Of a stretch of 64,000 nt of DNA, positions 37,537 through 45,770 are shown piece by piece. Location: the NCBI RefSeq assembly GCF_014874065.1, contig NZ_JADBEE010000002.1:372001-436000 (forward strand), given 5' to 3'. A program made the translations under genes and the position numbers. Origin of the DNA: Nesterenkonia halotolerans (GTDB taxonomy: Bacteria; Actinomycetota; Actinomycetes; Actinomycetales; Micrococcaceae). Position 1 is the first letter of the stretch. Every line of letters starts with the position of its first letter. Below the pieces are notes generated by a model. That model was given only the letters and a program-made list of their open reading frames with translations, ran no database searches and had not been told where the DNA came from.

Positions 37537-37586
37537 AAAATCGTAGGGCTATAGCTCTACGACAAGCTACAGCCCTACGATTTTTT
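37536..37586 (+). repeat. Hairpin repeat, right copy, flanking the DUF559 gene
   Basis: AAAAATCGTAGGGCT (37536-37550) pairs perfectly with AGCCCTACGATTTTT (37571-37585), 15 bp. The inner palindrome is CGTAGGGCTATAGCTCTACG (37542-37561). Compared with the left copy, the arm change A to G is matched by T to C in the opposite arm, so base pairing is conserved. It begins at the last base of the nuclease stop codon and can terminate both that gene and convergent sdhB. Confidence 0.9.
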
Positions 37587-37605
37587 CCCCGGAGAGGGGG
37601 CGGGA

Positions 37606-38394
37606 CTACATGCTGCGGCTCAGCACTGCTCGCTTGACCTCTTGGATGGCCTTGGTGACCTCGATGCCGCGCGGGCAGGCATCGGTGCAGTTGAAGGTGG
37701 TGCGGCAGCGCCAGACGCCCTCTTTGTCGTTGAGGACCTCAAGGCGCATGTCGCCGGCGTCGTCGCGGGAATCGAAGATGAAGCGATGTGCGTTGACGAT
37801 CGCGGCCGGACCGAAGTACTGACCATCGGTCCAGAAGACCGGGCAGGAGGAGGTGCAGGCAGCGCAGAGGATGCACTTGGTGGTGTCGTCGAAGCGCTCG
37901 CGCTCCTCCGGGGACTGGATCCGCTCGGCAGTCGGTGCCGGGGAGTTGTTGACCATGAAGGGCATGATCTCGCGGTAGGACTGGAAGAAGGGCTCCATGT
38001 CCACGATCAGGTCCTTCTCCACGGGCAGGCCCTTGATCGGCTCGACCATGACCGGCTTGGACAAGTCCAGATCCTTCAGCAGCACCTTGCAGGCCAGACG
38101 GTTGCGACCGTTGATGCGCATGGCATCGGAGCCGCAGACGCCGTGCGCGCAGGAGCGTCGGAACGTCAGCGAACCGTCGATCTCCCACTTGACCTTGTGC
38201 AGGGCATCGAGCACCCGGTCGGTGCCGTACATGGTGACGGTCCATTCGTCCCAGCGGGCCTCGTCGGAGAACTCGGGGTCGTAGCGGCGCACCTGGAGGG
38301 TCACGTCGAAGCTGGGGACCTCGCCACCGCCTCCGCTCTCCTTCATGTCGATCTTGGAGGCGGGCTCAGCAGCTTCTTTGGTGGGAGTGCTCAT
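37606..38394 (-). CDS. sdhB: Succinate dehydrogenase iron-sulfur subunit
   Basis: Carries electrons from the flavoprotein to quinone in respiratory complex II. 262 residues with a ~25-residue N-terminal extension. The [2Fe-2S] ligands are in FRRSCAHGVCGSDAMRING followed by NRLACKVLL; [4Fe-4S] and [3Fe-4S] ligands are in KCILCAACTSSCPVF and NCTDACPRGIEVTKAI. The ATG overlaps the sdhA stop codon by one base. Last gene of the sdhCDAB operon. Confidence 0.98.
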   Translation of the reverse strand: MSTPTKEAAEPASKIDMKESGGGGEVPSFDVTLQVRRYDPEFSDEARWDEWTVTMYGTDRVLDALHKVKWEIDGSLTFRRSCAHGVCGSDAMRINGRNRLACKVLLKDLDLSKPVMVEPIKGLPVEKDLIVDMEPFFQSYREIMPFMVNNSPAPTAERIQSPEERERFDDTTKCILCAACTSSCPVFWTDGQYFGPAAIVNAHRFIFDSRDDAGDMRLEVLNDKEGVWRCRTTFNCTDACPRGIEVTKAIQEVKRAVLSRSM

Positions 38395-40181
38395 CAGTAC
38401 TTACGCTCCATCGGCTCGTAACGGGTGAAGACGACCGGCTTGGTGTCGGCGCGGATGCCGTTGGTGCCGTCGGTCGAGGACTCGGGGTCCAGGTACATCA
38501 TCGAGTGGAGCATGAAGTTCTCGTCATCACGCTCCGGGAAGTCCTCGCGGTAGTGTCCGCCGCGGGATTCTTTGCGGTGCAGGGCTGCAACGGTCATGAC
38601 CTCAGCCATGTCCAGCAGGAAGCCGAGTTCCACGGCTTCGAGCAGGTCCAGGTTGAACCGCTTGCCCTTGTCCTGGATCTGAACGTTCTTATAGCGCTTG
38701 CGCAGATCAGCGATGACCGCCAGGGCTTCCTTGATGGTCTCCTCGGAGCGGAACACCTGCATGTTCGCGTCCATGGTCTCCTGCAGCTCGGTGCGCAGCG
38801 TGGCCGTGCGCTCTCCGCCGGTGGAAGCGCGCATCGCGTTGAGCTGGTCCTCGGTGAACTTCGTGGGGTTCTCCGGGATATCCACGAACTCAGCGGTGCT
38901 GGCGTATTCAGCGGCGGCCAGGCCAGCGCGCTTGCCGAACACGTTGATGTCCAGCAGCGAGTTGGTGCCCAGGCGGTTGGAGCCGTGGACCGAGACGCAG
39001 GCGACCTCGCCCGCGGCGTAGAGACCGGGGACCACGGTGTCGTTGTCCTGGAGCACCTCCGCCTTGACGTTGGTCGGGACCCCGCCCATGGCGTAGTGGC
39101 AGGTCGGGAAGACGGGCACCGGCTCGGTATAGGGCTCGACGCCGAGATAGGTGCGCGCGAACTCGGTGATGTCCGGAAGCTTCGCGTCGATGTGCGCGGG
39201 CTCCAGGTGCGTCAGGTCCAGCAGCACGTAGTCCTTGTTCGGGCCGGCACCGCGTCCCTCGCGCACCTCGTTGGCCATCGACCGCGCGACGATGTCACGC
39301 GGGGCGAGGTCCTTGATCGTGGGGGCGTAGCGCTCCATGAAGCGCTCACCCTCGGAGTTGCGCAGGATCGCGCCCTCACCGCGGGCGGCCTCGGAGAGCA
39401 GGATCCCCAGCCCGGCCAGGCCGGTGGGGTGGAACTGCACGAACTCCATGTCCTCCAGCGGGATGCCTGCACGGTAGGCCAGGGCCATGCCGTCGGCAGT
39501 CAGCGTGTGCGCATTGGAGGTGGTCTTGAAGATCTTGCCCAGACCGCCGGTGGCGAAGACCACGGACTTGGCCTGGAAGACGTGGATCTCGCCGTTGGCC
39601 AGGTCATAGGAGACGACGCCTGCCGTCTTCTTCTGCATGTAGGTGGAGCCATCCTCGCGGGTGACCTCCTCCTCCACGGTGAGCAGATCCAGCACGTAGT
39701 ACTCGTTGTAGAACTCGACGTTGTGCTTCACGCAGTTCTGGTACAGCGTCTGCAGAATCATGTGACCGGTGCGGTCAGCCGCATAGCAGGCGCGGCGCAC
39801 GGCGGCCTTGCCGTGATCGCGGGTGTGCCCGCCGAAGCGACGCTGGTCGATCTTGCCCTCGGGGGTGCGGTTGAAGGGAAGACCCATCTTCTCCAGGTCC
39901 AGCACAGCGTCGATGGCCTCCTTGGCCATGACCTCTGCGGCGTCCTGGTCCACCAGGTAGTCACCGCCCTTGACGGTGTCGAAGGTGTGCCACTCCCAGT
40001 TGTCCTCTTCGACGTTGGCCAGTGCGGCACACATGCCGCCCTGGGCGGCACCGGTGTGGGAACGGGTGGGGTACAGCTTGGTCAGCACCGCGGTGTGGGC
40101 GCGCTGGCCGGATTCGATGGCTGCGCGCATGCCTGCGCCGCCAGCGCCGACGATGACGACGTCGTACTTGTGAACCTGCAT
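38394..40181 (-). CDS. sdhA: Succinate dehydrogenase flavoprotein subunit
   Basis: Oxidises succinate to fumarate with covalent FAD. 595 residues. The dinucleotide-binding loop is VVIVGAGGAGMRAAIE near residue 8, and the FAD-linking His is in RSHTGAAQGGMCAAL near 41. The signature FGGHTRDHGKAAVRRACYAADRTGH, the HPTGLAGLGIL block and the C-terminal RKESRGGHYREDFPERDD are intact. It lies 79 bp after sdhD, within the operon. Confidence 0.98.
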   Translation of the reverse strand: MQVHKYDVVIVGAGGAGMRAAIESGQRAHTAVLTKLYPTRSHTGAAQGGMCAALANVEEDNWEWHTFDTVKGGDYLVDQDAAEVMAKEAIDAVLDLEKMGLPFNRTPEGKIDQRRFGGHTRDHGKAAVRRACYAADRTGHMILQTLYQNCVKHNVEFYNEYYVLDLLTVEEEVTREDGSTYMQKKTAGVVSYDLANGEIHVFQAKSVVFATGGLGKIFKTTSNAHTLTADGMALAYRAGIPLEDMEFVQFHPTGLAGLGILLSEAARGEGAILRNSEGERFMERYAPTIKDLAPRDIVARSMANEVREGRGAGPNKDYVLLDLTHLEPAHIDAKLPDITEFARTYLGVEPYTEPVPVFPTCHYAMGGVPTNVKAEVLQDNDTVVPGLYAAGEVACVSVHGSNRLGTNSLLDINVFGKRAGLAAAEYASTAEFVDIPENPTKFTEDQLNAMRASTGGERTATLRTELQETMDANMQVFRSEETIKEALAVIADLRKRYKNVQIQDKGKRFNLDLLEAVELGFLLDMAEVMTVAALHRKESRGGHYREDFPERDDENFMLHSMMYLDPESSTDGTNGIRADTKPVVFTRYEPMERKY

Positions 40182-40260
40182 CAGCTTGTGGCTCTCTTTT
40201 CGTGGTGTTCGGAAGCGTGAGAACGCGCAGAGGTGCGCACCGGGGTGGCCCCGGTGGCGA

Positions 40261-40764
40261 TCAGACGTTCTGGCAGAAGGAGGGTGCCGACTCGAGCAGC
40301 TGGCCGGAGTTGTCGATCATGCAGGGCTCGAAGGTGAAGATCACCATGGTGCCCAGCACGATGATGACGGCCACGGAGAGAGTCAGGATGGACTTGAGCC
40401 ACACCCGTGTGGAGTCCTTCTCGGCGTAGTCGTTGATGATCGTGCGCATGCCGTTGCCGCCGTGGAGCATGGCCAGCCAGAGCATGGTCAGGTCCCAGAA
40501 CTGCCAGACGGGATTGGCCCATTTGCCGGCGACGAAGCCGAAGTCGACCTGGTGGATGCCCTCGCCGACCATCAGGTTGACGAAGAGGTGCACGAAGATC
40601 AGCACCACCAGAGCGGCGCCGGAGACGCGCATGAAGACCCAGCCGGCCATCTCGAAGCTGCTCGAGGAGCTTGACGAGCGGCGCAGGTACTTGGGGTCGA
40701 TCCGCTTGGAGCGGGGGGCCTCGATGCCCTGCGTGGGCAGTGCCACGGAATCAGTGGTCGTCAT
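40261..40764 (-). CDS. sdhD: Succinate dehydrogenase membrane anchor subunit
   Basis: A 167-residue membrane anchor contributing to heme/quinone binding. A soluble N-terminus with a polyserine run (RRSSSSSSSFEMAGW) precedes three helices: AGWVFMRVSGAALVVLIFVH (with a His), LTMLWLAMLHGGNGMRTIIN with the HGxxGMR motif, and LTLSVAVIIVLGTMVIFTF. It starts 2 bp after the sdhC stop. Confidence 0.92.
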   Translation of the reverse strand: MTTTDSVALPTQGIEAPRSKRIDPKYLRRSSSSSSSFEMAGWVFMRVSGAALVVLIFVHLFVNLMVGEGIHQVDFGFVAGKWANPVWQFWDLTMLWLAMLHGGNGMRTIINDYAEKDSTRVWLKSILTLSVAVIIVLGTMVIFTFEPCMIDNSGQLLESAPSFCQNV

Positions 40765-40766
40765 GT

Positions 40767-41153
40767 TCAGAACCCTCCCCAGCCTTCAAGGAACAGCATC
40801 ACGTGGCGTGCGGTGAAGCCGATCATCACGATCGCCCAGAGGCCCATCACGGCCCAGAGCATCTGCTTGTGGTAGCGGGTGCCCTTGGACCAGAAGTCCA
40901 CCAGGATGATCCGCAGACCGTTGAATGCATGGAAGACGATCGCGCCGACCAGGCCGATCTCGCCCATGATCATGATCGGGTTCTTATACGCGCCGATCAC
41001 CGCGTCATACGCCTCGGGCGAGACTCTCACCAGAGACGTGTCGAGTACGTGCACCAGGAGGAAGAAGAAGATCCCGACACCTGTGATCCGGTGTCCTACC
41101 CAGGACCACATACCCTCCCGGCCCTTATAGAGGGTCCCCTTAGTCTGCGTCAC
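40767..41153 (-). CDS. sdhC: Succinate dehydrogenase cytochrome b556 subunit
   Basis: A 128-residue anchor. Motifs: WSWVGHRITGVGIFFFLLVH at the start of helix 1 (SxxHRxTG type), and IVFHAFNGLRIILVDF with the heme-ligand His and NGLR in helix 2. GTG start at 41153, with GGGAGG about 9 nt upstream. First gene of the sdhCDAB operon. Confidence 0.93.
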   Translation of the reverse strand: MTQTKGTLYKGREGMWSWVGHRITGVGIFFFLLVHVLDTSLVRVSPEAYDAVIGAYKNPIMIMGEIGLVGAIVFHAFNGLRIILVDFWSKGTRYHKQMLWAVMGLWAIVMIGFTARHVMLFLEGWGGF

Positions 41154-41390
41154 CTGTCATTACCTCCCTGCGTCCTTGCATGGCATTCCGCGCGGCGCAG
41201 TTGTCTGCGTGTCTTCTGTCGCTGCGGCGGTGCGGAATCCGTGACGCCGAGGCGAGTCCTATGTCATGTACCAGAGTAGAGCACCGCGACCGACGACGCG
41301 GCTCATGGGGGTCTCCTGCAGGCTTTGTTGCGCAGTTGTTCAGGCAGGTCTGGGCCGGTCGCTGGCGAAATCACGCCGCGAGGATTTGAG

Positions 41391-41407
41391 TTCTACACGA
41401 TGTAGAA
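41391..41407. promoter_or_regulatory. Perfect 17-bp palindromic operator candidate
   Basis: TTCTACACGATGTAGAA: 7-bp arms around CGA. It lies 238 bp upstream of sdhC and 97 bp upstream of manC. It resembles a dimeric-repressor site; I cannot assign a regulator. Confidence 0.55.
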
Positions 41408-41491
41408 AATCCGCAATGTTGTGACGCAATTCTTGTGCACCCGGATCGGGAACCAGCTGCGCGGCTGACCGAGCCCACCAGCCGATGGGTC

Positions 41492-41497
41492 TACCCT
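41492..41497 (+). promoter_or_regulatory. -10 element of a probable leaderless manC transcript
   Basis: TACCCT ends 6 nt before GTG 41504, which lacks a good ribosome site. This spacing puts transcription start at or beside the start codon. Confidence 0.5.
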
Positions 41498-41503
41498 GGT
41501 GAG

Positions 41504-42634
41504 GTGACTTCACAGGCAGCTTTGGACAAGTTCTACACGGTGATCCCCGCGGGTGGTGTGGGGACCCGGCTCTGGCCGCTCTCCCGCGCCAGTGCACCCA
41601 AGTTTCTTCACGACCTCACCGGGGCCGGGACCACTCTGATCCGCGGGACCTATGAGCGGCTGGCCCCGCTCACCGGCAAGCGCGTGATGGTGGTCACGGG
41701 CGAGTCGCACCGGCAGGCCGTGCGGGAGCAGATCCCCGAGCTGGACACCGAGGACCTGGTGCTTGAATCCGAGCCCAAGGACTCCGGCGCCGCCATCGGC
41801 CTCGCCGCCGCGATCCTGCACCGACGCGACCCGGAGACCATCATGGGCTCCTTCGCCGCGGACCAGGTGATCGCCCCCGTGGAGGTCTTCCAGGAGGCGG
41901 TGCGCGAGGCGGTGGCCACGGCCGCCACGGGCAAGATCGTCACGATCGGCATCACCCCCACCCATCCCTCCACCGGCTTCGGCTACATCCGCCGCGGCGC
42001 TGGGCTGCAGGTCGACGGCGCGCCGATCCCAGACGCCCCGCACGCCCATGAGGTCGTGGAGTTCGTGGAGAAGCCGAGCGAGGAGCTGGCGGAGCAGTAC
42101 GTGGCCTCCGGGGACTACCTGTGGAACGCCGGGATGTTCGTCGCCCCGGTGGCGCTGCTGCTGGAGCACCTCTCCCGGGCCGAGCCCGAGCTCTACGCGG
42201 GACTGACCGAGATCGCCGCCGCCTGGGGCACCGAGGCGCAGGCCGAGGTCACCGCCCGGGTCTGGCCGCAGCTGCCCAAGATCGCCATCGACTATGCGGT
42301 CGCCGAGCCCGCCGCCGCCGCCGGAGATGTGGCGATGATCCCGGGCACCTTCACCTGGGACGACGTCGGGGACTTCGCGGCGATCGCCCGGCTCAACCCC
42401 GCTCGCGAGCAGGAATCGATGACCGTGCTGGGGGAGAAGGCCCGGGTCTACTCGGACCAGTCCTCCGGCGTCGTGGTCTCCGACACCCAGCGGGTGGTGG
42501 CGCTGATCGGGGTGGAGAACATCGTCGTGGTCGACACCCCGGATGCCCTGCTGGTCACCACCACCGATCACGCCCAGTCGGTGAAACAGGCCGTGGAGGC
42601 ACTCAAGGCGCATGGAGAATCCGATGTCCTCTGA
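41504..42634 (+). CDS. manC: Mannose-1-phosphate guanylyltransferase
   Basis: Makes GDP-mannose from mannose-1-phosphate and GTP, supplying glycan and lipoglycan synthesis. 376 residues. The nucleotidyltransferase signature FYTVIPAGGVGTRLWPLSR is near residue 11, and other motifs are GSFAADQVI, GITPTHPSTGFGYIRRG, VEFVEKPSEE, YLWNAGMFVAPV and FTWDDVGDF. It lacks the PMI domain, so it is monofunctional. The start is GTG 41504; an earlier in-frame ATG (41435) would add residues not seen in the family. Confidence 0.93.
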   Translation: MTSQAALDKFYTVIPAGGVGTRLWPLSRASAPKFLHDLTGAGTTLIRGTYERLAPLTGKRVMVVTGESHRQAVREQIPELDTEDLVLESEPKDSGAAIGLAAAILHRRDPETIMGSFAADQVIAPVEVFQEAVREAVATAATGKIVTIGITPTHPSTGFGYIRRGAGLQVDGAPIPDAPHAHEVVEFVEKPSEELAEQYVASGDYLWNAGMFVAPVALLLEHLSRAEPELYAGLTEIAAAWGTEAQAEVTARVWPQLPKIAIDYAVAEPAAAAGDVAMIPGTFTWDDVGDFAAIARLNPAREQESMTVLGEKARVYSDQSSGVVVSDTQRVVALIGVENIVVVDTPDALLVTTTDHAQSVKQAVEALKAHGESDVL

Positions 42635-43871
42635 ACCGGCGCGCCGCACCGTCATGCTCAAGGCCGCGCACGCCTCCGCCGCGGAGATCGTCGATGCTCT
42701 GGAGCCCGCGCTGATCAGCGTGCGGCGGGATCTCCACGCCCACCCGGAGCTCTCCTGGAAGGAGGAGCGCACCACGGACAAGCTTGCAGCACACCTGCGC
42801 TCCGTGGGCCTGGACCCCCAGCTGATGCCCGAGACCACCGGGCTCTTCGTGGACATCGGAGCAGGTGAGTTCGCCGCAGGCTTCCGCGGGGACATCGACG
42901 CGCTGCCGGTGGAGGAGCTCACCGAGCTTTCCTTCGCCTCCACCCACCCGGGTGTGACCCACGCCTGCGGCCACGACATCCACACCACCGTCGCGCTCGG
43001 CGTCGCGCTGAGCCTGCAGCAGCTGCACCAGGACCGGATCGACGACGGCGACCCGGCGGGCCTCGGCGCCCGAGTGCGGGTCATCTTCCAGCCCGCCGAG
43101 GAGACCATGCCCGGCGGCGCCCTGGAGATGGTCCGACAGGACGTGCTCGCCCCGCTGCCGCGGATCTTCGCCCTGCACTGCGATCCGCGGATCGAGGTGG
43201 GCAGGATCGGCACCCGCATCGGCGCGATCACCTCGGCCGCCGATGTCGTGCGCATCAATGTCACCGGACGCGGAGGCCACACCTCGCGGCCACACCTGAC
43301 CGAGGACATGGTCTCGGCGCTGGCCCATATCGCCTCCACCGTGCCTGCGGTGCTCTCCCGTCGCGTGGATGTCCGCTCGGCGGTCTCCCTGGTCTGGGGA
43401 CAGATCGAGGCCGGCAGCGCGCACAACGCGATCCCCGCCAGCGGCACCCTCGTCGGCACCATGCGGATCCTCGACGCTGACGCCTGGCGCGACGCCGGCA
43501 AGCTGCTCGACGAGATCGTGGAGCAGGTCGCCGCGCCCTATGGGGTGGAGGTCGAGCTGGAGCACATCCGCGGAGTGCCCCCGGTGATCAACAACGAGCG
43601 CGAGACCACCCTGCTGGAGAACGCCGGACGCGAGGTGCTCGGCTCCGAAGGGCTGGAGCTCGCACCGCAGTCCATGGGTGGGGAGGACTTCGCCTGGATG
43701 ACCCAGGAGCTGCCCGGAGCGATGTTCCGACTGGGCACCAATACTCCCGGCGGCCCGGAGTTCGACCTGCACCGCGGGGACTATGTCCCGGACGAGCGCG
43801 CGATCGGCTACGGCACCAAGATCATGGTCACCACGGCACTGAGCGCGATCAGCGAGCTGCGCCGCGCCTGA
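42624..43871 (+). CDS. M20D-family amidohydrolase (N-acyl amino acid / hippurate hydrolase-like)
   Basis: A 415-residue metal-dependent peptidase-like hydrolase. Motifs: SVRRDLHAHPELSWKE, FRGDIDALPVEE (metal Asp), VTHACGHDIHTTVALG (Cys/His metal ligands), FQPAEETMPGGA (catalytic Glu-Glu) and GGHTSRPHLTEDMVSA; the C-terminal MGGEDFAWM supplies the last ligand region. ATG 42624 has GGAG 6 nt upstream; ATG 42612 is an alternative. It overlaps manC by 11 bp. The likely substrate is an N-acyl or aminobenzoyl amino acid, not determinable here. Confidence 0.92.
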   Translation: MSSEPARRTVMLKAAHASAAEIVDALEPALISVRRDLHAHPELSWKEERTTDKLAAHLRSVGLDPQLMPETTGLFVDIGAGEFAAGFRGDIDALPVEELTELSFASTHPGVTHACGHDIHTTVALGVALSLQQLHQDRIDDGDPAGLGARVRVIFQPAEETMPGGALEMVRQDVLAPLPRIFALHCDPRIEVGRIGTRIGAITSAADVVRINVTGRGGHTSRPHLTEDMVSALAHIASTVPAVLSRRVDVRSAVSLVWGQIEAGSAHNAIPASGTLVGTMRILDADAWRDAGKLLDEIVEQVAAPYGVEVELEHIRGVPPVINNERETTLLENAGREVLGSEGLELAPQSMGGEDFAWMTQELPGAMFRLGTNTPGGPEFDLHRGDYVPDERAIGYGTKIMVTTALSAISELRRA

Positions 43872-43915
43872 AGTCGGCTGGCGCCTTGCCCGAAGCGAGC
43901 TGCGCCGCGCCTGAA
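43851..43915 (+). repeat. 22-bp direct repeat duplicating the 3' end of the M20 gene
   Basis: The 22 bases 43851-43872, which encode the C-terminal SELRRA and stop, recur exactly at 43894-43915, 43 bp further on and past the stop codon. The second copy also ends in TGA. Confidence 0.95.
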
Positions 43916-43950
43916 CACGGCGGTGTGCCTCGCCTCGTAGGATGGCCCCT

Positions 43951-44415
43951 ATGACTGAGGACGATGACTTTCTGACCGGACGCATCGCGCGAATCCCGGC
44001 CCCGGACCACGACGCCGACTGGGACCGGCTCACCACCCAGGCCAGGATTGCGATGACGCACGCCTACGCCCCCTACTCGGATTATCCGGTGGGGGCCGCT
44101 GCGCTGCTCGAGGATGGCTCCATCATCTCCGGGTGCAATGTGGAGAACGCCTCGTACGGGCTGGGTCTCTGCGCGGAGTGCACCATGATCGGTGCGCTGC
44201 AGATGAACGGCGGCGGCAAGATCGTCGCCTTCACCTGCGTGAACCGCGAGGGCGAATACATCACCCCCTGCGGGCGCTGCCGGCAGCTGCTCCACGAATT
44301 CTCCGCGCCCACCATGCATGTGCGCACCGCCCAGGGCCCCACCACGCTGGAGGCCCTGCTGCCTGAATCCTTCGGTCCGCGCGACCTCGAGGCGACCGCT
44401 CGGGAGGCGAAATGA
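43951..44415 (+). CDS. cdd: Cytidine deaminase
   Basis: Zn enzyme that deaminates cytidine/deoxycytidine to uridine/deoxyuridine in pyrimidine salvage. 154 residues, tetrameric type. Zn and catalytic motifs: SGCNVENASYG (with Cys and Glu-containing loop), CAECTMIGAL and ITPCGRCRQLLHEF. TAGGAT lies 7 nt before ATG 43951, which therefore probably starts a leaderless mRNA; ATG 43942 would start inside that -10 and is rejected. It overlaps deoA by 4 bp. Confidence 0.95.
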   Translation: MTEDDDFLTGRIARIPAPDHDADWDRLTTQARIAMTHAYAPYSDYPVGAAALLEDGSIISGCNVENASYGLGLCAECTMIGALQMNGGGKIVAFTCVNREGEYITPCGRCRQLLHEFSAPTMHVRTAQGPTTLEALLPESFGPRDLEATAREAK

Positions 44416-45761
44416 GCCCCACTGGACTGACCTACGACCCCTCCGCCCACGACGCCGTGGAGCTGATCCGGCTCAAGCGAGACCACGGACACCTCTCCCA
44501 GGCGCAGATCGAATGGATGATCGCCGCCTACACCGACGGCTACGTCGGCGATGAGCAGATGTCCGCGCTCGCCATGGCGATCCTGCTCAACGGGATGAAC
44601 CGCGTGGAGATCGGCCACTGGACCGCAGCGATGATCGCCTCTGGCGAGCGGATGGACTTCTCCTCGCTGCGCGGCCCCGATGGTGCGCGCCGGCTCACCG
44701 CTGACAAGCACTCCACCGGCGGCGTGGGTGACAAGATCACACTCCCGCTGGCGCCCCTGGTGGCCAGCTACGGGGTCCCCGTCCCGCAGCTCTCCGGCCG
44801 CGGCCTGGGCCACACCGGCGGCACGCTGGACAAGCTCGAGGCCATCCCCGGCTGGCAGGCAGACCTGAGCAACTCCGAGCTGCTGCGTCAGCTCGATGAG
44901 GTCAACGCCGTGATCTGCGCCGCAGGTCCAGGCCTGGCCCCGGCGGACAAGAAGCTCTACGCGCTGCGCGATGTCACCGGCACCGTGGAAGCGATCCCGC
45001 TGATCGCCTCCTCCATCATGTCCAAGAAGATCGCCGAGGGCACCGATGCGCTGGTGCTCGACGTCAAGGCCGGCGCCGGGGCGTTCATGAAGTCCCGCGC
45101 CGACGCGAGAGAGCTTGCCCGCACCATGGTCGCGCTGGGCACCGACGCCGGGGTCAAGACCTCCGCGCTGCTCACCGATATGGACAGCCCGCTGGGACTC
45201 ACCGCCGGCAATGCCATCGAGGTGGAGGAATCCGTGGAGGTGCTCTCCGGAGGTGGCCCGGCCGACGTCGTCGAGCTCACCGTGGCGCTGGCCAGGGAGA
45301 TGCTCGAGGCGGTGGGCATCCGCGGGGTCGACCCCGCGGAGAATCTGCGCAACGGTCGGGCGATGGACTCCTGGCGCGCCATGATCTCTGCCCAGAGCGG
45401 GGATCCGGACGCCGGGCTGCCGCAGGCGAAGCACAGCCACACGATCACTGCGGGCGTCTCCGGGACGATGACGCGCCTGGACGCCATGGCCGTGGGCCTG
45501 GCCGCCTGGAGGCTCGGGGCCGGCCGCGCACGCAAGCAGGATTCGGTCCAGGCCGGTGCCGGGGTGCGCATGCATGCCAAGCCGGGTGACGCCGTCGCCG
45601 CCGGACAGCCGCTGTTCACCCTGCTCACCGACGACGAGCACCGGATCGCCCGCGCCGAGGAGGCCCTGCAAGGTTCCATGGACGTCGACACCGAGGGTGG
45701 CCCGCACGAGACCCCTGAGCTGGTCTTCGACCGGATCACCGCTGCAGACCTGACCGGCTGA
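44412..45761 (+). CDS. deoA: Thymidine phosphorylase
   Basis: Phosphorolysis of thymidine/deoxyuridine to base and deoxyribose-1-phosphate. 449 residues. The glycosyltransferase family 3 phosphate-binding motif KHSTGGVGDKITLPLAPLVA is near residue 98, followed by SGRGLGHTGGTLDKLEAIPGW, the family signature. The ATG overlaps the cdd stop (ATGA), so deaminated nucleosides pass to it directly in the pathway sense. Confidence 0.96.
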   Translation: MSPTGLTYDPSAHDAVELIRLKRDHGHLSQAQIEWMIAAYTDGYVGDEQMSALAMAILLNGMNRVEIGHWTAAMIASGERMDFSSLRGPDGARRLTADKHSTGGVGDKITLPLAPLVASYGVPVPQLSGRGLGHTGGTLDKLEAIPGWQADLSNSELLRQLDEVNAVICAAGPGLAPADKKLYALRDVTGTVEAIPLIASSIMSKKIAEGTDALVLDVKAGAGAFMKSRADARELARTMVALGTDAGVKTSALLTDMDSPLGLTAGNAIEVEESVEVLSGGGPADVVELTVALAREMLEAVGIRGVDPAENLRNGRAMDSWRAMISAQSGDPDAGLPQAKHSHTITAGVSGTMTRLDAMAVGLAAWRLGAGRARKQDSVQAGAGVRMHAKPGDAVAAGQPLFTLLTDDEHRIARAEEALQGSMDVDTEGGPHETPELVFDRITAADLTG

Positions 45762-45770
45762 GGCACGCGG

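Larger units (their letters stand above)
41154..41503. other. 350-bp divergent intergenic region between sdhC and manC
   Basis: No credible gene. It holds the sdhC leader and ribosome site (near 41160-41170 on the minus strand), a possible minus-strand -10 TACTCT near 41274-41279, the palindrome TTCTACACGATGTAGAA at 41391-41407, and the leaderless manC -10 at 41492. The stretch 41380-41440 is AT-richer than the surroundings. Confidence 0.6.
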
